This document shows, piece after piece, positions 9,155 to 19,053 of a stretch of 64,000 bases of DNA. The notes under the pieces were generated by a model. The model had not been told where the DNA came from. It saw nothing but the letters and a program-made list of their open reading frames with translations, and did no database searches. Location: assembly GCF_014337925.2 (NCBI RefSeq), contig NZ_CP143423.1, positions 464,501-528,500 on the forward strand, read 5' to 3'. The position numbers were made by a program, and so were the translations under genes. Source of the stretch: Roseobacter fucihabitans. Its GTDB lineage: Bacteria > Pseudomonadota > Alphaproteobacteria > Rhodobacterales > Rhodobacteraceae. Within the stretch, counting starts at the first letter, position 1. Every line of letters begins with the position of its first letter.

Positions 9155-9808
9155 CTATCCGATCTCACGGTCAAAACCGGTATCGGTCTGGCGCATGCTG
9201 ACACGCCCCGCCCAATGCGACCACCACGCCGACAGCGCGGGGTATTCCGCCAGCATCTGGGCCCCTTCCGGTGCTGCGCTAAAGGCGGCAATCATGGGGG
9301 CGAGGTGACAATCGGCCAGTGTCGGCTCAGGCCCCGCCAGAACATGGCCCTGCACTGCGATATCCTCCAGTGCGCGCAAAACGCGGGGTGCCTGTGACAT
9401 TCCTTGGGCGATCTGATCCTCATCTGGTGCCAGCCCCTCCCAGGGCCGGAACACCCGATGTGCAAAAACCTGCCGGACCAGCGGCCAATAGCCATAGGAA
9501 TCGGTGATGCTGATGACCTGGGCCATGCGTGCGGCGGCTTTGGGATTCTGCGGGATCAGGGCGGGATGCGGAAAGGCCAGATCGACATAGCGCAGGATCG
9601 CCGCCGTTTCATAAATCACAAAGCCCTCATGGCTCAGCACCGGCACCCGCCCGAAGGGATGCAATGCGCGGCAGGCATCCGCTGGATCCGTCTCAAACGG
9701 GTCTATAGGGTCGAATTGAAACGCAACGCGCTTCTCGGCAAGCGCCACCAGAACGGCCCGTGTATAAACGCTGTGCTCATAGCCATGGACCGTCAGGCCC
9801 GCGGTCAT
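9155..9808 (-). CDS. Glutathione S-transferase family protein
   Basis: 217 residues with an N-terminal thioredoxin-like half ([31 protein letters not shown] with the cis-Pro; [11 protein letters not shown]) and an all-helical C-terminal half. The position of the usual catalytic Ser/Cys is taken by a Ser-Val-Tyr segment. The start overlaps the ispH stop by four bases, so the gene is translationally coupled to ispH. The substrate is unknown. Confidence 0.88.
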   Translation of the reverse strand: MTAGLTVHGYEHSVYTRAVLVALAEKRVAFQFDPIDPFETDPADACRALHPFGRVPVLSHEGFVIYETAAILRYVDLAFPHPALIPQNPKAAARMAQVISITDSYGYWPLVRQVFAHRVFRPWEGLAPDEDQIAQGMSQAPRVLRALEDIAVQGHVLAGPEPTLADCHLAPMIAAFSAAPEGAQMLAEYPALSAWWSHWAGRVSMRQTDTGFDREIG

Positions 9809-10755
9809 GCAGGCTCGCGCAACACCCGTGGCACCTTGAACTCGACGTTCTCAACAGCCGTTTCCACGACCTCTTGTGTCACCTCGTAATGCGCGGAAAA
9901 CGCGTCGATCACCTCGTTGATCAAGACTTCGGGTGCGGATGCGCCTGCCGTGATGCCAATGCTGCGGATGCCTTCCAAGCTGCGCCAATCAATGTCGGAT
10001 GCACGCTGCACCAGTTGCGAATATTTGCAGCCCGCGCGTGCGCCCACTTCGACCAGCCGCTTGGAATTACTCGAATTCGGTGCACCGACGACCAGCATGG
10101 CATCGCATTTCGGGGCCATCGCCTTCACCGCTTCCTGCCGGTTGGTGGTGGCGTAACATATGTCTTCCTTATGCGGCCCGACAATGCCCGGAAACCGCGC
10201 CTGCAGGGCGGCTACCACATCGGCGGTATCATCCACGCTCAGCGTCGTTTGTGTGACATAGGCCAGCCGTTCAGGATCGCGCACCACCACGCCCGCCACA
10301 TCATGCGGCGTTTCCACCAACAGCACATCGCCTTCGGGCAATTGTCCCATGGTACCGACGGTTTCGGGGTGGCCTTCATGGCCGATCATGATCATCTGCA
10401 GGCCGTTGTCGGCATGGCGTTGGGCTTCGATATGCACCTTGCTGACCAGCGGGCATGTCGCATCGACATAGATCATCTCGCGCGCTGCTGCCGCCGCAGG
10501 CACGGATTTGGGCACACCATGCGCGGAAAAGATGACCGGCCGGTCGTCGGGGCACTCCGAGAGTTCCTCGACAAAAACGGCTCCCTTGTCGCGCAACCCG
10601 TCCACGACGAATTTATTGTGCACGATCTCATGGCGCACGTAGACGGGTGCGCCCCATTTATCCAATGCCATCTCGACGATCTTTATGGCGCGGTCCACAC
10701 CCGCGCAGAATCCGCGCGGGGCTGCCAGATACAGGGTGAGAGGGGGTTTACTCAT
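9805..10755 (-). CDS. ispH: 4-hydroxy-3-methylbut-2-enyl diphosphate reductase
   Basis: 316 residues. The last enzyme of the MEP isoprenoid pathway, making IPP and DMAPP with a [4Fe-4S] cluster. The three cluster cysteines are visible in [13 protein letters not shown] (C17), [10 protein letters not shown] and [10 protein letters not shown], and the substrate-binding PNSSNSKRL is present. Followed directly by the overlapping GST gene. Upstream, about 100 bases separate it from the NYN gene. Confidence 0.97.
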   Translation of the reverse strand: MSKPPLTLYLAAPRGFCAGVDRAIKIVEMALDKWGAPVYVRHEIVHNKFVVDGLRDKGAVFVEELSECPDDRPVIFSAHGVPKSVPAAAAAREMIYVDATCPLVSKVHIEAQRHADNGLQMIMIGHEGHPETVGTMGQLPEGDVLLVETPHDVAGVVVRDPERLAYVTQTTLSVDDTADVVAALQARFPGIVGPHKEDICYATTNRQEAVKAMAPKCDAMLVVGAPNSSNSKRLVEVGARAGCKYSQLVQRASDIDWRSLEGIRSIGITAGASAPEVLINEVIDAFSAHYEVTQEVVETAVENVEFKVPRVLREPA

Positions 10756-10860
10756 GGCTCAGGCTCCGGTCTAGCACGTCACGTGCGTCACATGTGTGTG
10801 ACCAGAAGTAGGGCTTTGGTGTCCCAGCGTCCAGAGGGGCGCGCCATCACGCGCACCCTT

Positions 10861-11418
10861 TCAACCGGCGGCTGCGGCCTCCGGATACTCACGGGGCGGG
10901 CGCCCGATGACGTCCTTCAACTCATCCAATTCGATGAAATTATCCGCCTGACGGCGCAAATCATCCGAAATCATCGGCGGCTGGCTGCGAATCGTCGACA
11001 CGACAGAGACGCGCACACCCGAGCGTTGCAGGCTTTCCACCAGCGGACGGAAATCGCCATCCCCCGAGAACAGCACGATATGGTCGATGCGCGGGGCCAG
11101 TTCCATCGCATCCACGGCCAGTTCGATGTCCATGTTGCCTTTGACCTTACGGCGGCCCATGCTGTCGGTGTATTCCTTGGCCGGTTTCGTGACCATGGTG
11201 AAGCCGTTGTAATTCAACCAGTCCACCAGGGGCCGGATTGGGGAGTATTCATCATTTTCCAACAGCGCTGTGTAATAGAACGCCCGCAGGAGTTTGCCCC
11301 GACGCATGAATTCCTGGCGCAGCAGCTTATAGTCGATATCAAAACCAAGCGACTTTGCAGCGGCGTAAAGATTCGAACCGTCGATGAACAGCGCGAGCCG
11401 TTCGTCCTTGTAAAACAT
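10861..11418 (-). CDS. NYN-domain (LabA/DUF88-like) protein, putative RNase
   Basis: 185 residues with the conserved acidic residues of the NYN/PIN-like fold: D14 in LALFIDGSNLY, the Asp in GNMDIELAVDAM, and FSGDGDF. NYN proteins are predicted metal-dependent ribonucleases; cyanobacterial LabA is a relative. The gene is transcribed divergently from folK across a 110-base promoter region. The RNA target is unknown. Confidence 0.88.
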   Translation of the reverse strand: MFYKDERLALFIDGSNLYAAAKSLGFDIDYKLLRQEFMRRGKLLRAFYYTALLENDEYSPIRPLVDWLNYNGFTMVTKPAKEYTDSMGRRKVKGNMDIELAVDAMELAPRIDHIVLFSGDGDFRPLVESLQRSGVRVSVVSTIRSQPPMISDDLRRQADNFIELDELKDVIGRPPREYPEAAAAG

Positions 11419-11532
11419 TTTTTGTCCTTCCGATGGGTCAGGCGCTAGCGTTTAAAAAACGTCCAGATTAAATAAACAACGATCCGACTACGCTGAAAAT
11501 AGGGTTTTTTTAGAGTGCCGCAAGGGATGATG

Positions 11533-12147
11533 ATGGGTAAAGCAAGCGAAATTTCGCCACAAATCCGGTCAGTTGCGTTGATTGCCCTAGGGTCAAATCA
11601 GCCAAGTGCCAAGGGTGACGCGGGGGCAGCGGTGCAAATGGGCGTGCAATTTCTGGTTGAAAAATACAAAGCGATTCGCGCAGTTAGCCCCTTTTACCGC
11701 ACCCCGGCCTTCCCCTCTGGCAGTGGGCCAGACTTCGTGAATGCTGTGGTCGCCATCGAGACCGCTGATGCGCCGGAAAAAGTGATCGCCACATTGCATG
11801 GGATCGAAGAAAAAATGGGGCGCACTCGTGAAATCCGCTGGGGGCCGCGCATTCTGGACCTCGATCTGATCGCGCTGGGGGGGCATGTATTGCCCGATAG
11901 GGCTACGCATGCGGTCTGGCGTGATCTCAGCCTGGAAGAGCAGATGCAGCGCGCGCCGGACCGTTTGATCCTGCCGCATCCGCGCGTGCAGGACCGCGCT
12001 TTTGTTCTGGTGCCGCTTGCGAATGTGGCACCCGATTGGGTGCATCCGGTTCTGGGCCAAAGCGTGGCGAAGATGCTTGCGGCCTTGCCCGCAGGGGCAA
12101 AAGAAGAGGTCGTGGCGCTGTCATCGGACAGTTCTGGGATTAGCTGA
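11533..12147 (+). CDS. folK: 2-amino-4-hydroxy-6-hydroxymethyldihydropteridine pyrophosphokinase
   Basis: The HPPK signature is clear: ALIALGSNQPS, SPFYRTPAFP, DFVNAVVAIET, ILDLDLIALGG and LPHPRVQDRAFVLVPLA. The enzyme transfers pyrophosphate from ATP to the pterin in folate synthesis. Possible starts are GTG 11515 and ATGs at 11527, 11530 and 11533; I chose 11533 because AAGGG at 11522-11526 is then spaced 6 bases from the start. The C-terminal tail is slightly longer than in E. coli FolK. Confidence 0.92.
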   Translation: MGKASEISPQIRSVALIALGSNQPSAKGDAGAAVQMGVQFLVEKYKAIRAVSPFYRTPAFPSGSGPDFVNAVVAIETADAPEKVIATLHGIEEKMGRTREIRWGPRILDLDLIALGGHVLPDRATHAVWRDLSLEEQMQRAPDRLILPHPRVQDRAFVLVPLANVAPDWVHPVLGQSVAKMLAALPAGAKEEVVALSSDSSGIS

Positions 12148-12301
12148 AAACAAGAATCACCCCCTAAAGCCCTGAAAGCCGGGATTTCAGCCTGCACGAC
12201 GGGAATCACATTTCCGCCAAAACGCTATAGGTGCTTGTAAAACTCTCAAAAGGGGCCTAGACACTCGTTTTCTGACAAAACCCCGATTTATGGAGCGTTC
12301 C

Positions 12302-12655
12302 ATGGCCCGCGTCACAGTAGAAGATTGCGTCGATAAAGTCCCCAACCGGTTTGAGCTGGTGATGCTGGCGGCGCATCGCGCCCGCGAAATTTCCGCTGGC
12401 TCTGCCGTCACCGTGAACCGGGACAATGACAAAAACCCCGTTGTGTCGCTGCGCGAGATTGCCGATGAGACACAGAGTGCGGATGATCTGCGCGAGCGTC
12501 TGATCGAGAGCAACCAGAATCAGATCGAAGTCGATGAGGCCGAAGAGGACTCAATGGCGCTTCTGATGGGTGCCGAGCAAGATAAGCCCGAAGAGGACAG
12601 CATGTCCGAAGAGATGCTCCTGCGCCAGTTGATGGCCGCACAGGGGCAGGGCTGA
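12302..12655 (+). CDS. rpoZ: RNA polymerase omega subunit
   Basis: 117 residues from ATG at 12302 ([20 protein letters not shown]). The core omega motif ([13 protein letters not shown] and [17 protein letters not shown]) is complete, followed by an acidic tail usual in alphaproteobacteria. Omega helps assemble RNA polymerase and forms part of the ppGpp-binding site in many proteobacteria. The next gene downstream is rsh, the ppGpp synthetase-hydrolase, only 32 bases away, as in many related genomes. Confidence 0.97.
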   Translation: MARVTVEDCVDKVPNRFELVMLAAHRAREISAGSAVTVNRDNDKNPVVSLREIADETQSADDLRERLIESNQNQIEVDEAEEDSMALLMGAEQDKPEEDSMSEEMLLRQLMAAQGQG

Positions 12656-12687
12656 GGCTCACCCCCAGCGCCTCAAAGGGCAGATGA

Positions 12688-14844
12688 ATGAGACCGCCGG
12701 ACCAGATTGATTTTTCCGCAGATGATCTGGTCGGCCTCGTCACCAAATATAATCCACGCACGAACGCCGCCCGTATCCGCGCCGCCTATGAGTATGGGCG
12801 CGAGATGCACGAAGGTCAGCTGCGCCATTCCGGTGAGCCCTATTTCACCCATCCCGTGGCGGTGGCCGCGATCCTGACGCAGCAGCAACTGGATGACGCC
12901 ACGATCATCACGGCGCTGTTGCACGACACCATCGAGGACACCAAAGCCTCCTATCTCGAGGTCACCCGTCTGTTTGGCGCAGAGGTGGCCGAATTGGTCG
13001 ATGGCGTGACCAAGCTGACTAACCTGCAACTTAACTCCAGCGAGACCAAACAGGCGGAGAATTTCCGCAAGCTGTTCATGGCCATGTCCAAGGATCTGCG
13101 GGTTATTCTGGTGAAACTTGCGGACCGCTTGCACAACATGCGCACGATCAAGGCGATGCGCCCGGATAAGCAGGCGCAAAAAGCGCGCGAAACCATGGAT
13201 ATCTTTGCCCCCCTGGCGGGACGCATGGGCATGCAGTGGATGCGCGAGGAGTTGGAAGACCTCGCGTTTCGCGTGCTGAACCCGGAAGGGCGCGCCTCCA
13301 TCATCCGCCGGTTCATCAACCTGCAACGCGAAACCGGCGACGTGATTGAACGGATCACCGGCGATATGGCGCTGGAATTTGACCGTGCGGGGGTTCAGGC
13401 AGAGGTGGTGGGGCGCGCGAAAAAACCCTATGCGATCTGGCGCAAGATGCAGGAGAAGAATCAGAGTTTCAGCCGTCTCTCCGACATCTACGGATTCCGC
13501 ATCATCACCGAAAGCGAAGAGGATTGTTACCGCGCGCTGGGCGCAATTCATCAACGCTGGCGCGCCGTGCCGGGGCGGTTCAAGGATTACATCAGCCAGC
13601 CCAAATCCAACGGCTACCGCTCTATTCACACCACTGTCTCCGGGCGCGACGGCAAGCGCGTCGAAGTGCAGATTCGCACGACCCAGATGCATGATGTGGC
13701 CGAAACCGGCGTGGCCGCGCATTGGTCTTATCGCGACGGTGTGCGCTCTCAGAACCCCTTTGCCGTGGATCCGGCCAAATGGATCACGCAACTCTCTGAA
13801 CGGTTTGACGCCGAAGAAGACCACGAGGATTTCCTTGAGGCGGTGAAGCTTGAGATGTATTCCGACCAGGTCTTCTGTTTCACGCCCAAGGGCGAGGTGG
13901 TCAAATTGCCGCGCGGGGCCACGCCGATTGACTTTGCCTTTGCCATCCACACGCGGATCGGGTCGGCTTGTGTCGGTGCCAAGGTCGATCACATGCGCGT
14001 CCCGCTCTGGACCCGGCTCAAAAACGGCCAATCGGTCGATATCATCACCGCCGAAGGTCAAAGCCCGCAGGCGACATGGCTTGATATCGCCACCACCGGC
14101 AAGGCGCGCTCTGCGATCCGCCGCGCGTTGCGCGATGAGGATCGCGCGCGCTTCATCAAGTTGGGGCGTGAATTGGCGCGCTCCGCCTTTGAGCACGTGG
14201 GGCGCAAGGCCACCGACAAGGTGCTGGCCACCGCCGCACGCCACATGCGTTTTGAAAACCGCGATGATCTGCTGGCCCGTATGGGCAGTGCGGAAATCAC
14301 CGGGCGCGAAGTCGTCCAGATCGTTTATCCCGACCTCATGCCGAAACCGGGCGAAAAGGTCGATGCCAGCCGCGCAGTCGTGGGCCTGTCCCCGGCGCAA
14401 TCCTTCGAGCGCGCGTTTTGTTGCCAGCCGTTGCCGGGCGAACGCATCGTTGGTATCACCTTCAAGGGACGCGGGGTCGTCGTGCATGCGATCGATTGTG
14501 ACCGGCTGAGTGCTTATGAGGAGCAACTGGACCGGTGGCTCGACCTGCGCTGGCAAGAGGGCGATCACGGCGCCGTCAATGGGGCCACGCTTGATGTGAC
14601 GCTGAACAATGACGCGGGCACCCTTGGTCGTATCTGCACCTTGATCGGGGAGAGTGGTGCGAATATCTCGGATCTACAATTTGTTGACAGGAAACCTGAC
14701 TTTTACCGTCTTCTGATCTATGTGGACCTTAGAGATGCGGCGCATTTGCATAGCCTGATGCTGACGCTTGAAGCTGAAAGCGATGTAGCAGAAATTTTAC
14801 GCTATCGTAATATGCCAAGGGAGACAGTGGATCCGTCGGCCTGA
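12688..14844 (+). CDS. rsh: Bifunctional (p)ppGpp synthetase/hydrolase, Rel/SpoT homolog
   Basis: 718 residues, full length. Domain order: HD hydrolase (H55 in FTHP, HD79-80 in LLHDTIEDT), synthetase (GFRIITESEEDCYRALG, SNGYRSIHTTV), TGS (CFTPKGEVVKLPRGATPIDF), zinc-finger-like region (RAFCCQPLPGERIVG) and a C-terminal ACT domain (LGRICTLIGESGANISDL). Both catalytic domains look intact, so it should make and degrade the alarmone. AAAGGG precedes the ATG at 12688. Likely co-transcribed with rpoZ. Confidence 0.96.
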   Translation: MRPPDQIDFSADDLVGLVTKYNPRTNAARIRAAYEYGREMHEGQLRHSGEPYFTHPVAVAAILTQQQLDDATIITALLHDTIEDTKASYLEVTRLFGAEVAELVDGVTKLTNLQLNSSETKQAENFRKLFMAMSKDLRVILVKLADRLHNMRTIKAMRPDKQAQKARETMDIFAPLAGRMGMQWMREELEDLAFRVLNPEGRASIIRRFINLQRETGDVIERITGDMALEFDRAGVQAEVVGRAKKPYAIWRKMQEKNQSFSRLSDIYGFRIITESEEDCYRALGAIHQRWRAVPGRFKDYISQPKSNGYRSIHTTVSGRDGKRVEVQIRTTQMHDVAETGVAAHWSYRDGVRSQNPFAVDPAKWITQLSERFDAEEDHEDFLEAVKLEMYSDQVFCFTPKGEVVKLPRGATPIDFAFAIHTRIGSACVGAKVDHMRVPLWTRLKNGQSVDIITAEGQSPQATWLDIATTGKARSAIRRALRDEDRARFIKLGRELARSAFEHVGRKATDKVLATAARHMRFENRDDLLARMGSAEITGREVVQIVYPDLMPKPGEKVDASRAVVGLSPAQSFERAFCCQPLPGERIVGITFKGRGVVVHAIDCDRLSAYEEQLDRWLDLRWQEGDHGAVNGATLDVTLNNDAGTLGRICTLIGESGANISDLQFVDRKPDFYRLLIYVDLRDAAHLHSLMLTLEAESDVAEILRYRNMPRETVDPSA

Positions 14845-14932
14845 TTGTACGTTTTGGCCCGCACTGGGCCATTTATTTGAGGGGGTTTGCGCGGGCAGAC
14901 ACCCTATATGGAGATTGTGAGGACCCCGCCCC

Positions 14933-15604
14933 TTGGTTTTTAAACGCCGCGACCCCAAAAGCTGGCCCCGTGCCACCGTCGAGCTGCTTTGGCCGCGCGG
15001 GGGATGGGCGCGTGCGTTCCACTATGTCAAACACCGCATGCGCCGCCTGCCCGACAGCCCCGAACGCATTGCGCGCGGTATCTGGGGCGGCGTCTTTGCC
15101 ACCTTCACACCGTTTTACGGATTTCATTTCTTCATCGCAGCGGGAATCGCCATTTTGCTGCGTGGCAATGTGATCGCCTCGCTGATGGCGACCTTCTTTG
15201 GCAATCCGCTGACCTATGTGCCGATTGCGGCGGCGGCTCTGTCCACAGGCCATTGGATTCTGGGCGATCGTATGGACGAACAGCTGCCGCGTTCTTTTGG
15301 CGGTAAATTTCTCGATGCAGGCGCTGATCTCAGGGATAATTTCATGTCCATGTTCACCGACGCGACGGCGGATTGGACGCGCCTGTCGGTATTTTACGAC
15401 GAGATTTTCTTTCCCTATATGGTCGGGGGCATCCTGCCGGGAATCTTCTTTGCGACGCTGTGTTATTATCTTTCCGTCCCCGTGATCCGCGTGTATCAAA
15501 AACGCCGCAGGGGGATGATCAAGGCCAAACTTGACGCCCTGAAACTAAAAACTGCCGCAAAAGCGGATGCAAAACGCAAAGCGGAACACTCGACCGGGGA
15601 CTAA
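14933..15604 (+). CDS. DUF2062 domain membrane protein
   Basis: About 223 residues from a TTG at 14933; no ATG or GTG fits the conserved N-terminus (FKRRDPKSWPRATVELLWPRGG), and GTGAGG lies upstream. The DUF2062 hallmarks are RIARGIWGGVFATFTPFYGFHFF and FFGNPLTYVPIAAAAL. Several membrane helices are followed by a lysine-rich cytoplasmic tail. Function unknown; the gene sits between rsh and pdxJ as in other Rhodobacteraceae. Confidence 0.87.
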   Translation: MVFKRRDPKSWPRATVELLWPRGGWARAFHYVKHRMRRLPDSPERIARGIWGGVFATFTPFYGFHFFIAAGIAILLRGNVIASLMATFFGNPLTYVPIAAAALSTGHWILGDRMDEQLPRSFGGKFLDAGADLRDNFMSMFTDATADWTRLSVFYDEIFFPYMVGGILPGIFFATLCYYLSVPVIRVYQKRRRGMIKAKLDALKLKTAAKADAKRKAEHSTGD

Positions 15605-15716
15605 CCTGCGATGGGTTTGATGCAGGGGAATGGGGCGCGCAAACCATGCGACCTTCTGGCAAAACGCGGCTTTTGTCTCCCTGTGGAACACATCGCGCCT
15701 GATAGGGGGCTAAGAT

Positions 15717-16466
15717 ATGGCCATGACTGACAAACTGCGCCTTGGCGTGAACATCGACCATGTGGCGACGGTGCGCAATGCGCGGGGCGGTGACACGCCT
15801 GATCCGCTGCGCGCGGCGCGCATTGCCGAAAGTGCAGGGGCGGATGGCATCACCGCGCATCTGCGCGAGGACCGCCGCCATATTTCGGATGCGGACATCG
15901 AGGGGCTGATGGAGGTTTTGAGCGTGCCTTTAAACTTCGAGATGGCCGCCACCGATGAAATGCAGAAAATTGCACTGCGTCACAAACCCCACGCGGTTTG
16001 TCTTGTGCCCGAAAAGCGCGAAGAACGCACCACCGAGGGCGGGCTTGAGGTCGCGCGCGAGGAAAACAAGCTGGCGCATTTTATCGCCCCCCTGCGTGAG
16101 GCCGGGTGCCGCGTGTCGATCTTTATTGCCGCAGACAAACGCCAGATCGAGGCCGCCCACCGCATCGGTGCCCAGATCATCGAGATCCACACCGGCGCTT
16201 ATTGCGACGCGCATAGCGAGGGCGATTTCGTCGCGCGCGACGCCGAACTCGAACGCATGCGCGAAATGTCCACATTCGCCCATGCGCTGGGTCTTGAGGT
16301 CCACGCAGGTCACGGGCTGACCTATGAGACGGTGAAACCCGTCGCCGCCTTTCCCGAAGTGATGGAACTCAACATCGGCCATTTCCTGATCGGTGAGGCG
16401 ATCTTTCGCGGGCTGGAACCGGCGATCCACGAGATGCGCCGCCTGATGGAGGAGGCGCGCGCATGA
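15717..16466 (+). CDS. pdxJ: Pyridoxine 5'-phosphate synthase
   Basis: 249 residues with the PdxJ fingerprint [55 protein letters not shown] and [12 protein letters not shown]. The enzyme condenses 1-deoxyxylulose 5-phosphate with aminoacetone 3-phosphate to make pyridoxine phosphate. ATG 15717 and 15723 are both possible starts. Its stop overlaps the next gene by four bases. Confidence 0.96.
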   Translation: MAMTDKLRLGVNIDHVATVRNARGGDTPDPLRAARIAESAGADGITAHLREDRRHISDADIEGLMEVLSVPLNFEMAATDEMQKIALRHKPHAVCLVPEKREERTTEGGLEVAREENKLAHFIAPLREAGCRVSIFIAADKRQIEAAHRIGAQIIEIHTGAYCDAHSEGDFVARDAELERMREMSTFAHALGLEVHAGHGLTYETVKPVAAFPEVMELNIGHFLIGEAIFRGLEPAIHEMRRLMEEARA

Positions 16467-16900
16467 AAAGGCTGTATCTGGCCGCGACGCTCTGGTTCAT
16501 GTCGCTGCCAGCTCTGGCGCAGGATTGGGGCGATCTGAATGCCGTCATTCTGCCCGCGTTGTCCTCCTCCGGCACGTCCGAGGCGACCTTCTGGCTGCCC
16601 AATGTGAATGACCCTGAAGCCGCCAGCCTGTCTCTGGCCGTGGTCTATGAATATATCCAGGGTTCTGCGGGCAACACCTCTATCGCCGTCGGGTTTTTTG
16701 TCCGACAACCGACGGGTTGGGCTTTTGGTGGCACGGTCGAAAATCTGTTTGGTCACAACCCTCGTGATGCGGTGTTCGCTGACAGCTTCGTGGAGCTGAC
16801 GACAACCACGCTTGGCCCCAACGAGCCGCGCTGCTGTCCGACCATGCAAACCCGCTGGCGGGTGGATTACCAGAGCCGCACGGCGCAGCGGCTGAACTGA
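16463..16900 (+). CDS. Secreted protein of unknown function between pdxJ and acpS
   Basis: 145 residues beginning with a good signal peptide ([20 protein letters not shown], cleavage near ALA-Q), so probably periplasmic. The mature part is a small beta-rich domain ending with an unusual adjacent cysteine pair ([10 protein letters not shown]). I do not recognise a family. ATG overlaps the pdxJ stop (ATGA) and acpS starts 9 bases after its stop, so it is firmly in the operon although its role is unknown. Confidence 0.8.
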   Translation: MKRLYLAATLWFMSLPALAQDWGDLNAVILPALSSSGTSEATFWLPNVNDPEAASLSLAVVYEYIQGSAGNTSIAVGFFVRQPTGWAFGGTVENLFGHNPRDAVFADSFVELTTTTLGPNEPRCCPTMQTRWRVDYQSRTAQRLN

Positions 16901-16909
16901 GGCGCGCCC

Positions 16910-17314
16910 ATGATTCTCGGCATCGGCACGGACATCGCGAATATCGAGCGTATCCAAGGCACGCTGGACCGTTTCGGTGACCGCTTCCGCAATCGCGTCT
17001 TCACCGAGGTCGAACAGAAGAAGGCCGAACGGCGCAAGGATGCCGCCGGGACCTACGCCAAACGCTGGGCCGCTAAGGAGGCCTGCTCCAAAGCGCTTGG
17101 CACCGGACTCGCCATGGGCATTGCCTGGAAGGACATGTCCGTGAGCAACCTCAAGACCGGCCAGCCGGTGATGCATGTGACCGGCTGGGCGCGCGAACGG
17201 CTCGATAAAATGACCCCGCCCGGACATGTCGCGACCATCCACGTCACGCTGACGGATGATCACCCCTGGGCGCAGGCCTTCGTAGTCATTGAGGCCCGCC
17301 CGATGCCCGATTAA
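16910..17314 (+). CDS. acpS: Holo-[acyl-carrier-protein] synthase
   Basis: 134 residues with the AcpS motifs [12 protein letters not shown] (D8 binds the metal) and [16 protein letters not shown]. It transfers 4'-phosphopantetheine from CoA to apo-ACP. pdxJ-acpS-lepB-rnc-era is a widely conserved order, here with one secreted protein added between pdxJ and acpS. Confidence 0.95.
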   Translation: MILGIGTDIANIERIQGTLDRFGDRFRNRVFTEVEQKKAERRKDAAGTYAKRWAAKEACSKALGTGLAMGIAWKDMSVSNLKTGQPVMHVTGWARERLDKMTPPGHVATIHVTLTDDHPWAQAFVVIEARPMPD

Positions 17315-17473
17315 CTCTTTGCTCACAAAGATCCGTTCCCGCTCCCTTTACGCCGTCCCGATACATGGCCTGTGGATGCTCTCTGCATCGTGATTTTTCA
17401 CAAAAACACGCGCGTTAACCGTAATTAACCAAGATTGGGCGGCACGGGTCGCAAACCGTCACGTCCCCCCGCC

Positions 17474-17502
17474 TTGACTTGCCCCCCGCGCCCCCGCATT
17501 TA
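17474..17502 (+). promoter_or_regulatory. Possible promoter for lepB-rnc-era-recO
   Basis: The 216 bases between acpS and lepB contain TTGACT at 17474-17479 and, after 17 bases, CATTTA at 17497-17502. The -35 is close to consensus; the -10 is poor. The size of the gap supports a promoter here, but the exact position is a guess. Confidence 0.3.
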
Positions 17503-17530
17503 GACGCAAATCATATCACGGGAGCGCCCC

Positions 17531-18370
17531 ATGGCCGCCAAGGAAGAAAAGAAGCAGAACGCGATCATCGAGACGATCAAAACCGTCGTCTATGCGCTGC
17601 TTATTGCCGGTGTATTCCGCACCCTGTTTTTCCAGCCGTTCTGGATCCCCTCGGGCTCCATGAAAGAGACCCTGCTGGTGGGCGATTTTCTCTTTGTGAA
17701 TAAGATGGCCTATGGCTATTCCTATGCCTCCTGTCCCAGCGTGATCCTGCCGCGTTTCGGGATCAATATCGACGCCAAGAACATTTGCGGTTTCCTTGAC
17801 GGTGACAACACGCGCCTGTTTGCCGGTGAGCCCGAGCGCGGCGATGTTGTGGTGTTCCGCCACCCGGTATCGGGGCGTGATTATATCAAGCGGGTGATCG
17901 GCATGCCGGGTGACAGCATCCAGATGCGGGGTGGGGTCGTGTTGATCAACGGCACGCCCGCGCCACAGGAACCCGCTGGTTTCTTTGAAGAAACCATGGA
18001 ACCGCAAGGTCCCGAGGGGCGCCGCCCACGTTGTGCCAACGGTCCCGTTGGCGACGGTGGCATCTGTCGCAAAGCGCGCGCCATCGAGACTTTGCCAGGC
18101 GGCAGGACCCATGCGGTGCTCGACATCGGCGTGCAGGCCTCTGACAGCACTGGCGTCTATCAGGTGCCCGAGGGGCATTATTTCTTCATGGGCGACAACC
18201 GGGATAATTCCGCCGACAGCCGCCTGGGTCCCCAGATACAGGGCGTCGGTTACGTCCCGCTGGAAAACCTGATCGGACGTGCGGACCGCATCGTGTTTTC
18301 CTCCGCAGGGCGCTCCATGCTGTTCTTCTGGACCTGGCGTGCGGATCGTTTTTTCAAGGCGGTCGAGTGA
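17531..18370 (+). CDS. lepB: Signal peptidase I
   Basis: 279 residues with an N-terminal membrane helix (residues about 15-33). The catalytic Ser-Lys pair is visible: S43 in [15 protein letters not shown] and K120 in [14 protein letters not shown]. The C-terminal box [13 protein letters not shown] is also present. It cleaves signal peptides of secreted proteins at the outer face of the inner membrane. A long insert between the Lys box and the GDNRDNS box contains a Cys pair region. Stop overlaps the rnc GTG. Confidence 0.96.
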   Translation: MAAKEEKKQNAIIETIKTVVYALLIAGVFRTLFFQPFWIPSGSMKETLLVGDFLFVNKMAYGYSYASCPSVILPRFGINIDAKNICGFLDGDNTRLFAGEPERGDVVVFRHPVSGRDYIKRVIGMPGDSIQMRGGVVLINGTPAPQEPAGFFEETMEPQGPEGRRPRCANGPVGDGGICRKARAIETLPGGRTHAVLDIGVQASDSTGVYQVPEGHYFFMGDNRDNSADSRLGPQIQGVGYVPLENLIGRADRIVFSSAGRSMLFFWTWRADRFFKAVE

Positions 18371-19053
18371 AGCTTTCCGCTGAATTGAAGTCCTTTCAGG
18401 ACCGGCTGGGGCATGTGTTTGCGCGCCCGGATTTATTGGCGCAGGCGGTGACGCATGCGTCGATGTCCTCGGCCAATCGGGATGACAATCAGCGGCTTGA
18501 ATTTCTGGGGGACCGGGTCCTTGGATTGGTCATGGCAGAGGCGCTTCTGGCGTTGGACAAGGCTGCGGCCGAGGGACAATTAGCGCCGCGTTTCAATGCG
18601 TTGGTGCGTAAGGAAACCTGTGCTGATGTGGCCCGCGAGATTGATCTCGGGGCGGTTCTGCGGCTGGGACGTTCCGAAATGTTATCGGGCGGGCGGCGCA
18701 AACAGGCGCTGCTTGGGGATGGTATCGAAGCGGTGATTGCGGCGGTCTATCTGGATGCGGGGTTCGAGGTCGCCAAAGCGCTGATCCTGAACCTTTGGGG
18801 AACGCGCATCCACGAGGTCGAAGAGGATGCGCGCGACGCCAAAACCGCGTTGCAGGAATGGGCGCAGGCACGGGGTCTGCCCCCGCCCGCCTACGTTGAA
18901 GTGGCGCGCAGCGGGCCGGATCATGCGCCGGTTTTCACGATCGCGGCACAGCTTGAAACCGGAGAGAGCCAGCAGGCCACCGCCGGATCCAAACGGCAGG
19001 CCGAACAGGCCGCAGCCGGTAACCTATTGTCAGAACTGGAAAAAACGTCATGA
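18367..19053 (+). CDS. rnc: Ribonuclease III
   Basis: 228 residues from a GTG that overlaps the lepB stop (GTGA). The RNase III signature [14 protein letters not shown] carries the metal-binding E45 and D49, and a second acidic cluster appears in [20 protein letters not shown]-terminal double-stranded RNA-binding domain follows ([17 protein letters not shown] to [13 protein letters not shown]). It processes rRNA and mRNA duplexes. The stop overlaps era by four bases. Confidence 0.96.
   Translation: MKLSAELKSFQDRLGHVFARPDLLAQAVTHASMSSANRDDNQRLEFLGDRVLGLVMAEALLALDKAAAEGQLAPRFNALVRKETCADVAREIDLGAVLRLGRSEMLSGGRRKQALLGDGIEAVIAAVYLDAGFEVAKALILNLWGTRIHEVEEDARDAKTALQEWAQARGLPPPAYVEVARSGPDHAPVFTIAAQLETGESQQATAGSKRQAEQAAAGNLLSELEKTS

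Noticed and set aside
10787-10802. GTCACA-TGTG-TGTGAC hairpin between the NYN gene and ispH
   Set aside because: Only six pairs and no T run; not enough for a terminator or operator call.
9760-11448. Long open frame on the plus strand opposite ispH and the NYN gene
   Set aside because: Antisense of two clear genes; His/Arg-rich and without motifs.
12172-12190. CTGAAA/TTTCAG hairpin upstream of rpoZ
   Set aside because: Short AT-weak stem with no T run; could be chance.
12673-14568. Long open frame on the minus strand opposite rsh (631 codons)
   Set aside because: It mirrors the rsh coding sequence, has His/Arg-rich composition typical of antisense of GC-rich genes, and shows no domain.
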